Assembly (NCBI GenBank): GCA_022009855.1
Contig: CP091727.1
Location: 1,178,001-1,242,000, forward strand
Direction: 5' to 3'
Origin: Lentisphaeria bacterium
GTDB taxonomy: Bacteria; Verrucomicrobiota; Lentisphaeria; Victivallales; Victivallaceae
DNA: 64,000 bases
The notes below the pieces were generated by a model that saw only the letters and a program-made list of their open reading frames with translations, made no database searches and was not told where the DNA came from. Numbering within the stretch: the first letter of the stretch is position 1; every line of letters starts with the position of its first letter. Below, piece after piece: positions 10,104-18,716 of the stretch. A program made the position numbers and the translations under genes.

Positions 10104-10122
10104 AACCGGATTGTATCCGGTT
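10104..10122. promoter_or_regulatory. perfect 8-bp palindrome upstream of purM
   Basis: AACCGGAT-TGT-ATCCGGTT lies in the 71-base gap between the uxaC stop and the purM start, about 30 bases before purM. No T-run follows it on the coding strand, so it is not a classical terminator. It could be a repressor operator or a small RNA hairpin. No binding protein can be named from sequence alone. Confidence 0.4.
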
Positions 10123-10145
10123 AAATATACATGAAAAACTCCCTA

Positions 10146-11519
10146 TTACAAGTTCCAGAAGCGCTTGGGCTCGGCGTAGGCCATGGCGACCGCGAGCTTC
10201 ATCGTCTCCTCCTCCGGCATCTGGCCGTATTCGACGAGCGAGCCGAGCACGTCGGCCAGCACCCGGCGGAACATCTCGAAGCGGGAGCCGTAGGAGAGCA
10301 GCTTGCGCGAATCCGAAACCATTCCGGCGAAGTTCCAGTAGACGTCGACCGCGCCGATGTATTCGAGCTGGCGGCGCATGCCGGTCGGGTGGTCGCAGAG
10401 CCACCACGCCGAACCGAGCCGGACGTTTTCGCCGAACGCGCGCGCCAGCGTCGCCAGCGTCGCCTGATGGCCCTGGTCGAGGCAGTAGAGCACCACTTTG
10501 AGCTTGCTGTCGAACCGGTTGAGGAACGACACCAGCGCGGGCAGGAAGTCCTGATAGTGGTTGCTGACGTCGCCGCCGACATCCGGACCGAGCGCGTCGA
10601 AGAGCCGGGTGCGCACGTCGCGCACCGCGCCGAGGTGGAGCTGGGTCACCCAGCCCTTTTCGGCGTTGAGGGCGGCGGCTTCGGCGAGGAAGGCGCCCAT
10701 GTAGCAATCCATCTCCGCGGCGGTGAGAGCCTCTCCGGCGAGGGCGCGGCGGAAGATCCGGTCGGCGTCCTCAAAGAGGTAGTCGGCGCGCAGCGGCAGT
10801 TCGAGGCCGTGGTCGGTGGCGAGGCACCCCTTTTCGGCGAAGTAGTCGTGGCTCTGCCGCATGGCGTCGATCAGGTCGCCGAAGGTGGAGATCTTCCGGT
10901 TGAACCGCTTGCCCACCCGGTCGATGTACTCTCTCCAGCCGGGTGCGAAGATCTTCATCGCCTTGTCGGGGCGCCAGGTCGGACGGATGATCCGGCGGCC
11001 GAAGGCGGCGTTGGCGCGCTCGTGATCTTCGAGCAGGTCCACCGGGTCGTCGGTCGAACTCATCGCCTCGACGTTCAGCGGACCGGTCAGCAGCGCCTGC
11101 GGCCGGAAGGCGTCGGTGGCGAGCTTCTCGTTGACCGCGTTCCAGATCTTTTTGCCGTTCTTTTCGGAGAGCCGCTCATCGATGCCGAAGTAGCGCTTGA
11201 GGTCGAGATGGATCCATTCATAGACCGGATTGCCGACGATTTCGGGGAACACCTTCGCCATGGCGAGGAACTTCTCCTCGGCGGAGGCTTTGCTGCCGGT
11301 GATCAGCGATTCGGGCACGCCGCGCTTGCGCAGCATCTCCCAGACGTAGTGGTCGGTGGCGGCGAAGAGCTGCCAGGCGTCGGTGTAGCAGGCGTTGTCG
11401 GCGATTTCGCGGACATTCGCGTGGTTGTGCGGGTCGATGACCGGGAGATCCTTGACCTCGTTGAAGATCCGTTTTCCGGTCGCGTTGCCGATGAGGTAGT
11501 TGTCATCGAGAAAAGCCAT
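10146..11519 (-). CDS. uxaC: glucuronate/galacturonate isomerase
   Basis: Intact, 457 residues. It interconverts D-glucuronate/fructuronate and D-galacturonate/tagaturonate, the first step of uronate catabolism. The amidohydrolase-like metal site is visible as VIDPHNHANV near residue 28, and an internal TQLHLGAVRD matches the UxaC family. The ATG at 11519 is preceded by a GGAGTGAGG ribosome-binding site. It fits with the galactonate genes at 24-26.5 kb in an organism living on plant or mucin sugars. No uxaB/uxuB or kdgK is adjacent. Confidence 0.95.
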   Translation of the reverse strand: MAFLDDNYLIGNATGKRIFNEVKDLPVIDPHNHANVREIADNACYTDAWQLFAATDHYVWEMLRKRGVPESLITGSKASAEEKFLAMAKVFPEIVGNPVYEWIHLDLKRYFGIDERLSEKNGKKIWNAVNEKLATDAFRPQALLTGPLNVEAMSSTDDPVDLLEDHERANAAFGRRIIRPTWRPDKAMKIFAPGWREYIDRVGKRFNRKISTFGDLIDAMRQSHDYFAEKGCLATDHGLELPLRADYLFEDADRIFRRALAGEALTAAEMDCYMGAFLAEAAALNAEKGWVTQLHLGAVRDVRTRLFDALGPDVGGDVSNHYQDFLPALVSFLNRFDSKLKVVLYCLDQGHQATLATLARAFGENVRLGSAWWLCDHPTGMRRQLEYIGAVDVYWNFAGMVSDSRKLLSYGSRFEMFRRVLADVLGSLVEYGQMPEEETMKLAVAMAYAEPKRFWNL

Positions 11520-11548
11520 GATTCCTCACTCCTTGCTCTTACGTTCTG

Positions 11549-12986
11549 CTATACGTTGACGGCGTCGGCGGTGGCGGCGTCGAGTTCTTGACGGTACTGT
11601 TCGAGGACCGGCCGGACCCGTTCGGAGAGGAACTCCTCGACCTGCTGCGGCGCACGGCCGATGAAGGTCGAGGGGTCGAGCAGCGAATCGAATTCGTCCC
11701 GAATGCAGGCGAAGGCCGGATCGTTGCGGAGCCGGTCGAGCAGGTCGTTGTCGGCTCCCTCCTCCTTGACCCGGCGGGCGGCCGCCATCGAATGGGTGCG
11801 GATCACCTCGTGCAGCGCCTGCCGGTCGCCGCCCTTCTTGACCGCGGCCATCAGCAGATTTTCGGTCGCCATGAAGGGCAGTTCGGACTGGATGCGGCGC
11901 GCGATCACCTTCGGCCAGAGCTGGAGGCCGTCGGTGATGTTGATGAGCAGCGAGAGGATGATGTCCGCTGCGAGGAAGGATTCCGCGAGCACGATGCGGC
12001 GGTTGGCGGAGTCGTCGAGGGTGCGTTCGAACCACTGGGTCGCCTCGGTCATCGCCGCGTTCGCCGGCAGACTCATGAGGTAGCGCGAGCGAGCAGACCC
12101 GCTCGCTGCGCATCGGATTGCGCTTGTAGGCCATCGCGCTCGAACCGATCTGCTTCTTGCCGAAGGGTTCTTCCACCTCCTTGAGGTTGGCGAGCAGCCG
12201 GATGTCGGTCGCCATCTTCGAGGCGGACTGGGCGATGCCGGAGAGGATCGACAGCACGAAATAGTCGATTTTGCGGGTGTAGGTCTGGCCGGAGACGGCG
12301 ATGACATGGTTGAATCCCATGCCGGCGGCGACGTCGCGTTCGAGCCGGCGGCATTTCTCATGGTCGCCGTCGAAGAGTTCGAGGAAGCTCGCCTGGGTGC
12401 CGGTGGTTCCCTTGACGCTGCGGAACGGGATGCGCTCGATCTCCTCTTCGACCCGCTCGAAGTCGAGCAGGAAGTCCTGGAGATAGAGACTGAACCGCTT
12501 GCCGACGGTGGTGAGCTGCGCGGGCTGGAAGTGGGTGAAGCCGAGGGTGGGCAGCGCCTTGTTGGCGTCGCAAAAGGCGGCGAGCTGGCTCATCAGCCGG
12601 AGCAGTTTGCCGCGGATGATTTTCAATCCTTCGCGCATCTGGATGAGCTCGGTGTTGTCGGTGACGAAGCAGCTGGTGGCGCCGAGGTGGATGATCGGCA
12701 TCGCCTCCGGGCAGAGTTCGCCGAAGACGTGGATATGGCTCATGACGTCATGGCGCAGTTCGCGCTCTTTGGCGGCCACCTTTTCGAAGTCGATGTCGTC
12801 GAGGTGCTGCTCCATTGCGGCGATCTGGGAGTCGGTGATGGCCAGCCCGAGCTTCTGCTCGCACTTCGCGAGCATGAGCCAGAGCCGCCGCCAGGTGGAG
12901 TGTTTGAACTGCGGGCTCCAGAGATAGCTCATCTCCTTGCCTGCGTAACGGTCGGTCAACGGATTCTGATAGACGTCATTGTTCAC
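11549..12986 (-). CDS. purB: adenylosuccinate lyase (one frameshift)
   Basis: About 478 residues when repaired. It releases fumarate from SAICAR and adenylosuccinate. The signature loop is clear: QIGSSAMAYKRNPMRSERVC. HLGATSCFVTDN near residue 103 carries a conserved active-site region. The frame breaks near 12088. The continuation RYLMSLPANAAMTEATQW is found one frame over and runs to the stop at 11549. The start is GTG at 12986, with GGAAGGGG eight bases upstream. Length and motifs suggest the long PurB type also found in eukaryotes and Bacteroidota. Confidence 0.9.
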
Positions 12987-13127
12987 CGGAAATGCCCCTT
13001 CCAGTTGAATAAATTGATTTTTCCTGTGATAATTCGAATTGCCGTTTGCAATCGACGGGAAAACGGTATACCATATAATTTAAGGCACAATCGGTGATTT
13101 CGCAAGGGAACAAGGTGAAAATATCTC

Positions 13128-13502
13128 ATGGATGCGCAACGTTTCGCCATCGTCATCAAGGTCAACGATCTCAACAACTGCCGTTTCTTCTACCGCGAAC
13201 TGCTCGAACTGGGCGAGCCGGTGGTGGACAGCACTTACGCCGTCTCCTTCGAGCTGATGCCGGGATTCCGGCTGATTCTGGAGAAAAGCGCGGCACCCTA
13301 TCTGGAGCACGCTTCGGCGGCGGCGTCGCTGCTGTTCACCGTGCCTGACCTCGATCGGCTCCGGCGGCGGCTGGAGGATGCCGGCTACACGCCGGCCTTC
13401 GATGAGAATCCTCATCTGGGCGGATTTCTGATCGGGAGTGATCCGGAGGGAAATCTGTTCCGTGTCCGGGAGTCGTATCCTGCGGACAGTTCGGCAGGAT
13501 GA
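13128..13502 (+). CDS. VOC (glyoxalase/bleomycin-resistance fold) protein
   Basis: Intact, 124 residues, a single vicinal-oxygen-chelate module. It shows VNDLNNCRFFYRELLELGE near the start (beta-alpha unit), LLFTVPDLDRL in the middle and DPEGNLFRVRE at the end, typical of the fold. The specific substrate is not evident; it could be a lyase, dioxygenase or drug-binding protein. It is transcribed divergently from purB across an AT-rich gap of about 140 bases. Confidence 0.8.
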   Translation: MDAQRFAIVIKVNDLNNCRFFYRELLELGEPVVDSTYAVSFELMPGFRLILEKSAAPYLEHASAAASLLFTVPDLDRLRRRLEDAGYTPAFDENPHLGGFLIGSDPEGNLFRVRESYPADSSAG

Positions 13503-13597
13503 GCCGTTCAAAAGAGCTGAATTTCAACGAAAATATTGAAAAAGATCCACATTTTTCAGAAAAAACGTGATTTTTTCGGAAAAAACTTCAAAAGCTA

Positions 13598-13626
13598 TTG
13601 ACATTGAGCCATTTTTCCGGTATAAT
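13598..13626 (+). promoter_or_regulatory. consensus sigma70 promoter
   Basis: A perfect TTGACA (13598-13603), 17-bp spacer and perfect TATAAT (13621-13626), in an AT-rich block after the VOC gene. Transcription would start near 13633 and run through a leader of about 290 nt into the RRM protein gene. Confidence 0.8.
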
Positions 13627-13632
13627 ATTGAG

Positions 13633-13923
13633 AAATGTTCGATAAAGAGCAACTGATTCTCGATTGGACTGAATATTGAACTGATCCCGGACAACCGACA
13701 CAGAAGCCAGAGCTGACTGGCGGCGCTTCCCGACGAGCGGGGGGCGACACGCGATCCCGCCGATGATTTCCGACTGCAAGCACTGCCTGCGAACTCCTGA
13801 CGGTCCGATCTTTCCGGCGCGATTCCCCAAGAGGCTGTAATAAGAACGATTCAGGAGAGCGGGCAAAATAATTTTTCAACACTCCGGAGGTCCGGAGAGA
13901 AAGCAGAAGAGAAAGGAATCAGG
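13633..13923 (+). promoter_or_regulatory. long 5' leader of the RRM protein mRNA
   Basis: This stretch of about 290 bases has no convincing gene. It ends with a hairpin (CTCCGG, loop AGGT, CCGGAG; 13882-13897) about 25 bases before the start codon, and with purine-rich GAGAAAGGAATC acting as ribosome-binding site. RRM and cold-shock RNA-binding genes often have long autoregulated or thermosensitive leaders, so this may be a post-transcriptional control region. That role is inference. Confidence 0.45.
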
Positions 13924-14220
13924 ATGAACATCTACGTGGGGAACTTGCCGTACGGACTTGACCGTGACGAACTCAGGGCCACTTTTGCGGCGTTCGGCGA
14001 AGTGAGCTCCGCCCGGATCGTGACGGATCGCGAGACCAACAAATCCAAGGGGTTCGGATTTGTCGAGATGCCGAACGACGCCGAGGCGCGCAACGCCATC
14101 GCGGAGCTCAACGGCAAGGAGATCGGCGGCCGCAAGGCGGTCGTGAACGAAGCGCGTCCGCGCGAAGAACGTCCGCGGGGCGGCTTCGGCGGCAACCGCG
14201 AGGGCGGCAACCGCTGGTAA
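13924..14220 (+). CDS. RRM-domain RNA-binding protein
   Basis: Intact, 98 residues. A single RRM shows RNP2 as NIYVGNLPY near residue 2 and RNP1 as KGFGFVEM near residue 42. A short Arg/Gly-rich tail follows (PREERPRGGFGGNREGG). This is the architecture of the glycine-rich bacterial Rbp proteins in cyanobacteria and other phyla, thought to bind mRNA and act in cold adaptation. It is preceded by a consensus promoter and long leader and followed by a strong terminator, so it is monocistronic and probably highly expressed. Confidence 0.93.
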   Translation: MNIYVGNLPYGLDRDELRATFAAFGEVSSARIVTDRETNKSKGFGFVEMPNDAEARNAIAELNGKEIGGRKAVVNEARPREERPRGGFGGNREGGNRW

Positions 14221-14239
14221 TCGAGATCGAGTCGTCAGG

Positions 14240-14277
14240 GGAGGGAGTCCCGGGAAACGGGATTCCCTCCTTTTTTT
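14240..14277 (+). terminator. Rho-independent terminator of the RRM gene
   Basis: A 13-bp stem (14240-14252 with 14258-14270, one G-T wobble) and loop GGAAA are followed directly by seven T (14271-14277). It starts about 20 bases after the stop codon. Confidence 0.92.
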
Positions 14278-14289
14278 CGACTTCGGAAA

Positions 14290-14318
14290 TTGCACAATTC
14301 CTGGAGTGATGGTATTGT
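14290..14318 (+). promoter_or_regulatory. probable sigma70 promoter
   Basis: TTGCAC (14290-14295), 17-bp spacer, TATTGT (14313-14318), about 70 bases before the unknown gene at 14389. The same -10 form (TATTGT/G) with exact 17-bp spacing recurs at 33.8 kb and 47.05 kb. Confidence 0.55.
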
Positions 14319-14388
14319 AACCAGTGTCGGCGCGAACCGCACATCCGCGCCGTAAAACACAGGATTTGTCACGCAAGGAGTCTGTTTC

Positions 14389-15143
14389 ATGACGATGACC
14401 TACAGCTTGAACCGGTCGCCCCGGCGGCTCTGCGAGGAGATGGAACCGTTCATTCCGCCGGTGGAAGGGGAACGTCTGGTGCGGCGTCCCTTCAACCATT
14501 ACACACCGGCGCTGACCGACTGGTGGATCGTTCCTTCGCTCGATCTTCCCTTCTTCAAATTCGGCAAATATTTCTTCTCCTGGGATGTAAAACAGCGCAC
14601 CTCGCTGCAGTGCGGACTCAGTCTCACCAAAGGGCTGGATCCGATGCTCGCCGCGGTCTATCCTTCCCGGAAGGGGCGGCGGCTGTTGATGGATGAGTCG
14701 TGGGCGTGGAACCGGTTCCGTGCCGCGGTGGAGAAGGGGGAGTTCGAGGAGAAGCTCCGGGGGCGGCGGAACGGGTCGGCCACGAGGTGGAGATCGTCTT
14801 CGACGGCGGCTATGTGGATGATCCCGGCTTGTTCAATCCGGACTCCGAGACGCGTCGCCGCGACCGTTACACGCTGGTGTTCCGGCCGGAAGACGGCTCG
14901 TTCCGGGTGGCGCGGGCGAAACGGGAGGCGATGTGCCTGAAGTTTCTCAACAAGGTGCACACGCCGGCGGAGTTTCGCGAGGCGATGCGGACTCTCGCGC
15001 AGGAGCAGTTCCTCTGGTGCGACATCTTCGTGTCGAACTCCTATCTGATTCCTCTGACCGAGGAGTTCCCCGCCGAGGCGGAAGTGCGCAGCGCGCCCGA
15101 GATCTACGAAGAGTGGCTGGGGTTCTGGCGGGAGTATGTCTGA
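14389..15143 (+). CDS. protein of unknown function (one frameshift)
   Basis: About 251 residues when repaired. I do not recognise a family. It is rich in aromatic residues in the first half (WWIVPSLDLPFFKFGKYFF), has no signal peptide or membrane segment, and has charged helices near the end. The frame breaks at a G-run at 14759-14763. The second half continues one frame over with GHEVEIVFDGGYVDDPGLFN and ends at 15143. Its stop overlaps the arfB start as TGATG, so the two genes are translationally coupled. This may hint at a translation-related role. Confidence 0.6.
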
Positions 15144-15565
15144 TGCTGGTGGCCGGGAGATATTTCATTCCGGAGGACGAATTCGAATGGCAGTTCGTCC
15201 GCTCTCCCGGTCCGGGCGGGCAGAACGTCAACAAGGTTTCCTCGACGGCGCGGCTGCTTTTCCCGCTGGGGAAGACGCTTCGTTTCCCGCCTGAGGTGCG
15301 GGAGAAGCTCCGGGAACGGCTTTGCTCCCGGCTCTCTGCGGAGGGGGTTCTTGCGGTGACGGTCCGCGACACCCGCAGCCAGCTCCGGAACCGTGAGGAA
15401 GCGCTCTGCCGGATGCAGGCGATCCTGGAGGAGGCGCTCCGCGAACCGAAGCGTCGGCGGCCGACCCGGCCGACGGCATCGTCGGTGCGGCGCAGGCTGG
15501 AAAGCAAGGCGCTCCGCAGTCTGCGAAAGCAGGAGCGTTCCCGGAGGAGTTTTTCCGAAGAGTGA
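15143..15565 (+). CDS. arfB: ArfB-type peptidyl-tRNA hydrolase (ribosome rescue)
   Basis: Intact, 140 residues, the usual length for ArfB (YaeJ). The catalytic GGQ motif is visible in SPGPGGQNVNKVSS near residue 23. A basic C-terminal tail (KRRRPTRPTASSVRRRL...) matches the segment that enters the empty mRNA channel of stalled ribosomes. It releases peptides from non-stop complexes without needing a stop codon. The start ATG at 15143 overlaps the previous stop as TGATG. It converges on the flavoprotein gene at 15579 with only 13 bases between stops. Confidence 0.9.
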   Translation: MLVAGRYFIPEDEFEWQFVRSPGPGGQNVNKVSSTARLLFPLGKTLRFPPEVREKLRERLCSRLSAEGVLAVTVRDTRSQLRNREEALCRMQAILEEALREPKRRRPTRPTASSVRRRLESKALRSLRKQERSRRSFSEE

Positions 15566-15578
15566 GTTCCGGTTCGCG

Positions 15579-16796
15579 TCAGGCGAGCGCGGCGAGACGG
15601 CCGGAGCTGAACGCCCATTGCAGGTTGTAGCCGCCGCAGGGGGCGCCGACGTCGAGCATCTCTCCGGCGAAGCGGAGTCCGGGGTGCAGGCGGCTCTCCA
15701 TCGTGCGCGGATTGATCTCTTCGAGCGGCACACCGCCGCCGGTGGCCATCGCCTTTCCCCAGCCGTCATTGCCGATAATGACGAGCGGCATGGCGTCGAG
15801 CAGCGCGATCAGGCGGTTCCGTCCGGCGGCGGAGAGTCCGGCGAGGCGGCATCCGGCGCAACCGGCGAGGTCGGCGAGTGTTTCGGCGAGGCGGCGTGGG
15901 AACGATTCGGAGAGCACCATTTCGACCGTTTTTCCTGCCGTCGCCCTGTCGCCGCCGTTCCAGTTCGGCGCGCCAGAACTCCGTGGATCGTTCCGCGTCG
16001 AAGCGAAGCGTGAGAGAGGCTTCCCGGGCGGTGAGCAGCCGGCGGTTGACTTCTCCGGCAAGATCGAGCACCGCCGGACCGGAGACGCCGGTTTTTCGTG
16101 AACAGCAGCACGCCGTCGCAGGTGCGGCCGCGGCCGAATCCGGCGCGGGCGCGTTCGACGGTAATTCCGGCGAGGCGGGTCGGCCACTCCTCCTTCGTCC
16201 GCAGTCCCACCAGCGCCGGAACCGGAGTCAGCACGGTGTGCCCGACGGATTCCGCGAGCTGATAGCCGAGTCCGCGGGCGCCGAGGGCGGGATATCCGTT
16301 GCCGCCGCCGGCGATGATGAGCTTCCCGGTACGGAATTCCCGTTTCCCGGCCCGGCATCCGGCAATTTTCCCGTCGGAAATCAGCAGCCCGTCCACAGCG
16401 GTATTGCAGAAGATCCGCACGCCGTACTGCGCTGCTTCGCGCAGCAGGGCGTCGAGCAGATCGCCCGCCCTCTGCGAATCGGGGAAGCAGTGAAATCCAT
16501 CCACCGGCGAGGTCGGCACGCCGCGGCGGCGGAACCAGAGCCGCAGCTCCTCCGGCGGGAAGGCGCGCAACGCCGGGGAGCACCCGGCGGGGGTTGGCGG
16601 TGAAACGGGCCGCCATCTCCTCCGGCGTGAGCAGATTGGTGAGGTTGCATTTGCCGGAGCCTGATGCGAGCAGTTTCCGTCCGGCGGAGGGCAGAAATTC
16701 GGCGACGCCGACCCGTTTCCCTGCCGCGGCGGCGGAGACGGCTGCCATCAGGCCTGCCGGTCCGGCTCCGATGATGAAGAGATCAAAGTCGCTCAT
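15579..16796 (-). CDS. BaiN/YhiN (HI0933)-family FAD oxidoreductase (about three frameshifts)
   Basis: About 405 residues. The N-terminus is a dinucleotide-binding motif (DLFIIGAGPAGLMAA) followed by GRKLLASGSGKCNLTN, diagnostic of the HI0933/YhiN flavoproteins. The C-terminus GGYNLQWAFSSGRLAA is the family's second FAD-contact region. Frame changes lie near 16575, 16095 and 15950. The pieces join in collinear order and the first and last share one frame, so the gene is probably intact in reality. The physiological substrate is not known for most of this family. Confidence 0.85.
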   Translation of the reverse strand: MSDFDLFIIGAGPAGLMAAVSAAAAGKRVGVAEFLPSAGRKLLASGSGKCNLTNLLTPEEMAARFTANPRRVLPGVARLPAGGAAALVPPPRRADLAGGWISLLPRFAEGGRSARRPAARSSAVRRADLLQYRCGRAADFRRENCRMPGRETGIPYREAHHRRRRQRISRPRRPRTRLSARGIRRAHRADSGSGAGGTADEGGVADPPRRNYRRTRPRRIRPRPHLRRRAAVHEKPASPVRRCSILPEKSTAGCSPPGKPLSRFASTRNDPRSSGAPNWNGGDRATAGKTVEMVLSESFPRRLAETLADLAGCAGCRLAGLSAAGRNRLIALLDAMPLVIIGNDGWGKAMATGGGVPLEEINPRTMESRLHPGLRFAGEMLDVGAPCGGYNLQWAFSSGRLAALA

Positions 16797-17409
16797 GATG
16801 GCCTGCCGTGTTTCCGAGCGGAAAATTCGCGCCGATTCCGGTTTCTCTCTCCGGGCCGGGGATCATGTTCCCACCGATGCCGCGGCCACAACCGCAAAAA
16901 AAGCGACGGGCCGTTTCAGATTGCGCTCTCCATCCCGGTGGCGGGAGCTCCTCTTCTTCCGCGAAACTGGGGGAGAGCCGGGCAGTAACGGAGTCTTCCA
17001 TGGGGCCGGATCATCCGGAGAAGGGAAACCGCGGTGCCTGATTCTCAGCCCGGACCGGCCCTCCCCTGACGGGAAGTCGACGCTGCTGGTGAAGGAAAGT
17101 GCCGCTCCTCTTCGGAACTTTCCCGGGATGAACGGATGAAACCGCCATCGCTCCTGACGGAGAGAACTCCGGCGGTACCGTGCTTCTCCGGGCGCAGATC
17201 GCCGCCGATCCCGGCGGAAATACGCAGCAGCGCGGCGGTTCTCCGCAGAATGTTCCGGATCTTCTGCTCACGGTGTCGTTCCCCCGTGCCCGGACCGGAG
17301 GAAACTGCTCCCGCCGATTTTCCGGGTATATCAGCAAAATAGTCCCTCTTTTCGTAAAATCAAGTGAAAAAGTGAGAAATTTTTGAAAAAATTTACTAAA
17401 ATCGTAAGT
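16797..17409. other. intergenic stretch, no gene recognised
   Basis: About 610 bases between the flavoprotein start and the murC stop. Small open frames on both strands have no recognisable motifs and no consistent ribosome-binding sites. The last ~90 bases (17330-17409) are strongly AT-rich, and I see no clear terminator or promoter. Confidence 0.5.
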
Positions 17410-18669
17410 TTACTTAACATTATTTGGAAGATAATTGAAAATATGTTCGATATCTCCGGCGCCGACAACGGCGAGCAGACGGGGGCGTTTTGCCGGCATC
17501 GCCAGCGCGGCGGCGGCGATCTCTTTCCAGCTTCCGGAGAGGTGGCGGACCCGATCTCCGGCAGCGGCGGCGAGATCGGCGGCTCCGACGGGGCCGGTTT
17601 CGCTCCAGGCGGCGAAGACGTCGGTCACGAGGGCCGAATCCACGTCGGCCAGTTCGGCGGCGAATTCATCCAGGTAGCGGGCCAGTCTGGCGTAGCGGTG
17701 TGGTTGAAACACCAGCTGAAGTTCCCGGTCCGGCCAGCGCCGGCGCAAAGTCGCGATCGAGCTGGCCAGCTCTGCCGGGTGGTGGGCGTAATCTTCAACA
17801 ATGACCAGCTCCGGCGAGTCGAAGCGGACCGCGAGGCGGCGCGCCACGCCGGGGAAATCCGCCAGCGCCCGTTCCGCCTGTTCCGGGTCGACGCCGAGCA
17901 GTTCGGCGCCATGAAGCGCCAGCCGGGCGTTCCACGCCTGAAAGCCGGTCCAGGGGCCGCAGGGATCATCCCGGCGCTCCAGCCGGATTGCGTCCGGATG
18001 GAATCCGAAGAGCCGGTCCGGCAGCGGGGCTCCATAGTAGAGCAGCTTCCGTGACCGCCGGGCGAAGGTGCGGAAGTTTTCGTGCAGCGCCTCCTCGCCG
18101 CCGACGCTCCAGGCATGGTCGTCGTCGAGGTTGGGGACGATTCCGAGAAAGGGGGCGACGAGCGTATGGGTCCCGTCAGATTCATCGACCTCGGTGATGA
18201 AGAGGTCTCCGCCCCGGCCCGCCGAGGCGGAGGGGCCGTTCCGCAGTGCGGCGCCGATCAGAAATCCGGGGGTGAATCCGCAGCCGCGGAGGGCGTGCAC
18301 CAGCATCGCGGTGATGCTGGTCTTGCCGTGGGAGCCGGAAATCGCGACGACCCGCCGGTACTCTCCGGCCAGTTCCGCCAGCAGTTCGCCGCGGCGGAGT
18401 TGCGGGATTCCCCGCTCCACCGCCCGCCGGCGTTCGGGATTTTCGGGAGGAACGGCCGAAGAGTAGACCACCAGTTCCGCGGAATCCGGCAGATGCGTCG
18501 CATCGTGTCCGGCGAAGATCTTCGCGCCGGCTGTGGCGAGCCGGGCGGTTTTCGCATTGAGCTCCCGGTCGGAGCCGGAGACCGCGACGCCGCGTTCAAG
18601 CAGAATGGCGGCGAGCGGCGCCATCCCCGCTCCGCCGATGCCGATGAAATGGACGCTGGAAAATTTCAT
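17410..18669 (-). CDS. murC: UDP-N-acetylmuramate--L-alanine ligase
   Basis: Intact, 419 residues, slightly short for MurC. It adds L-Ala to UDP-MurNAc in peptidoglycan synthesis. It shows HFIGIGGAGMAPLA near residue 8 (UDP-binding Rossmann domain), ISGSHGKTS near residue 107 (ATP P-loop), and VEDYAHHPAEL near residue 305 (Mur ligase C-terminal domain). The ATG at 18669 has GGGAGAG upstream. It stands apart from a dcw cluster, next to an MsbA-like exporter. An Mpl-type recycling ligase is the main alternative, but the motifs fit MurC. Confidence 0.88.
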   Translation of the reverse strand: MKFSSVHFIGIGGAGMAPLAAILLERGVAVSGSDRELNAKTARLATAGAKIFAGHDATHLPDSAELVVYSSAVPPENPERRRAVERGIPQLRRGELLAELAGEYRRVVAISGSHGKTSITAMLVHALRGCGFTPGFLIGAALRNGPSASAGRGGDLFITEVDESDGTHTLVAPFLGIVPNLDDDHAWSVGGEEALHENFRTFARRSRKLLYYGAPLPDRLFGFHPDAIRLERRDDPCGPWTGFQAWNARLALHGAELLGVDPEQAERALADFPGVARRLAVRFDSPELVIVEDYAHHPAELASSIATLRRRWPDRELQLVFQPHRYARLARYLDEFAAELADVDSALVTDVFAAWSETGPVGAADLAAAAGDRVRHLSGSWKEIAAAALAMPAKRPRLLAVVGAGDIEHIFNYLPNNVK

Positions 18670-18716
18670 GAACCGCTCTCCCTTCCGCCCGGAACCGCCG
18701 TGCCGGATATGTGCAC

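Noticed and set aside
8791..11591. Long plus-strand frames (447 and 486 codons) opposite purM and uxaC
   Set aside because: They are exact antisense shadows of well-supported enzymes, and their composition is unlike real proteins.
13588..13882. Minus-strand frames of 92-95 codons opposite the RRM leader
   Set aside because: No ribosome-binding site or motif; the plus-strand consensus promoter and leader account for this stretch.
17011..17337. A 108-codon minus-strand frame between murC and the flavoprotein
   Set aside because: No motif, Ser/Pro/Arg-rich composition and no plausible start context.
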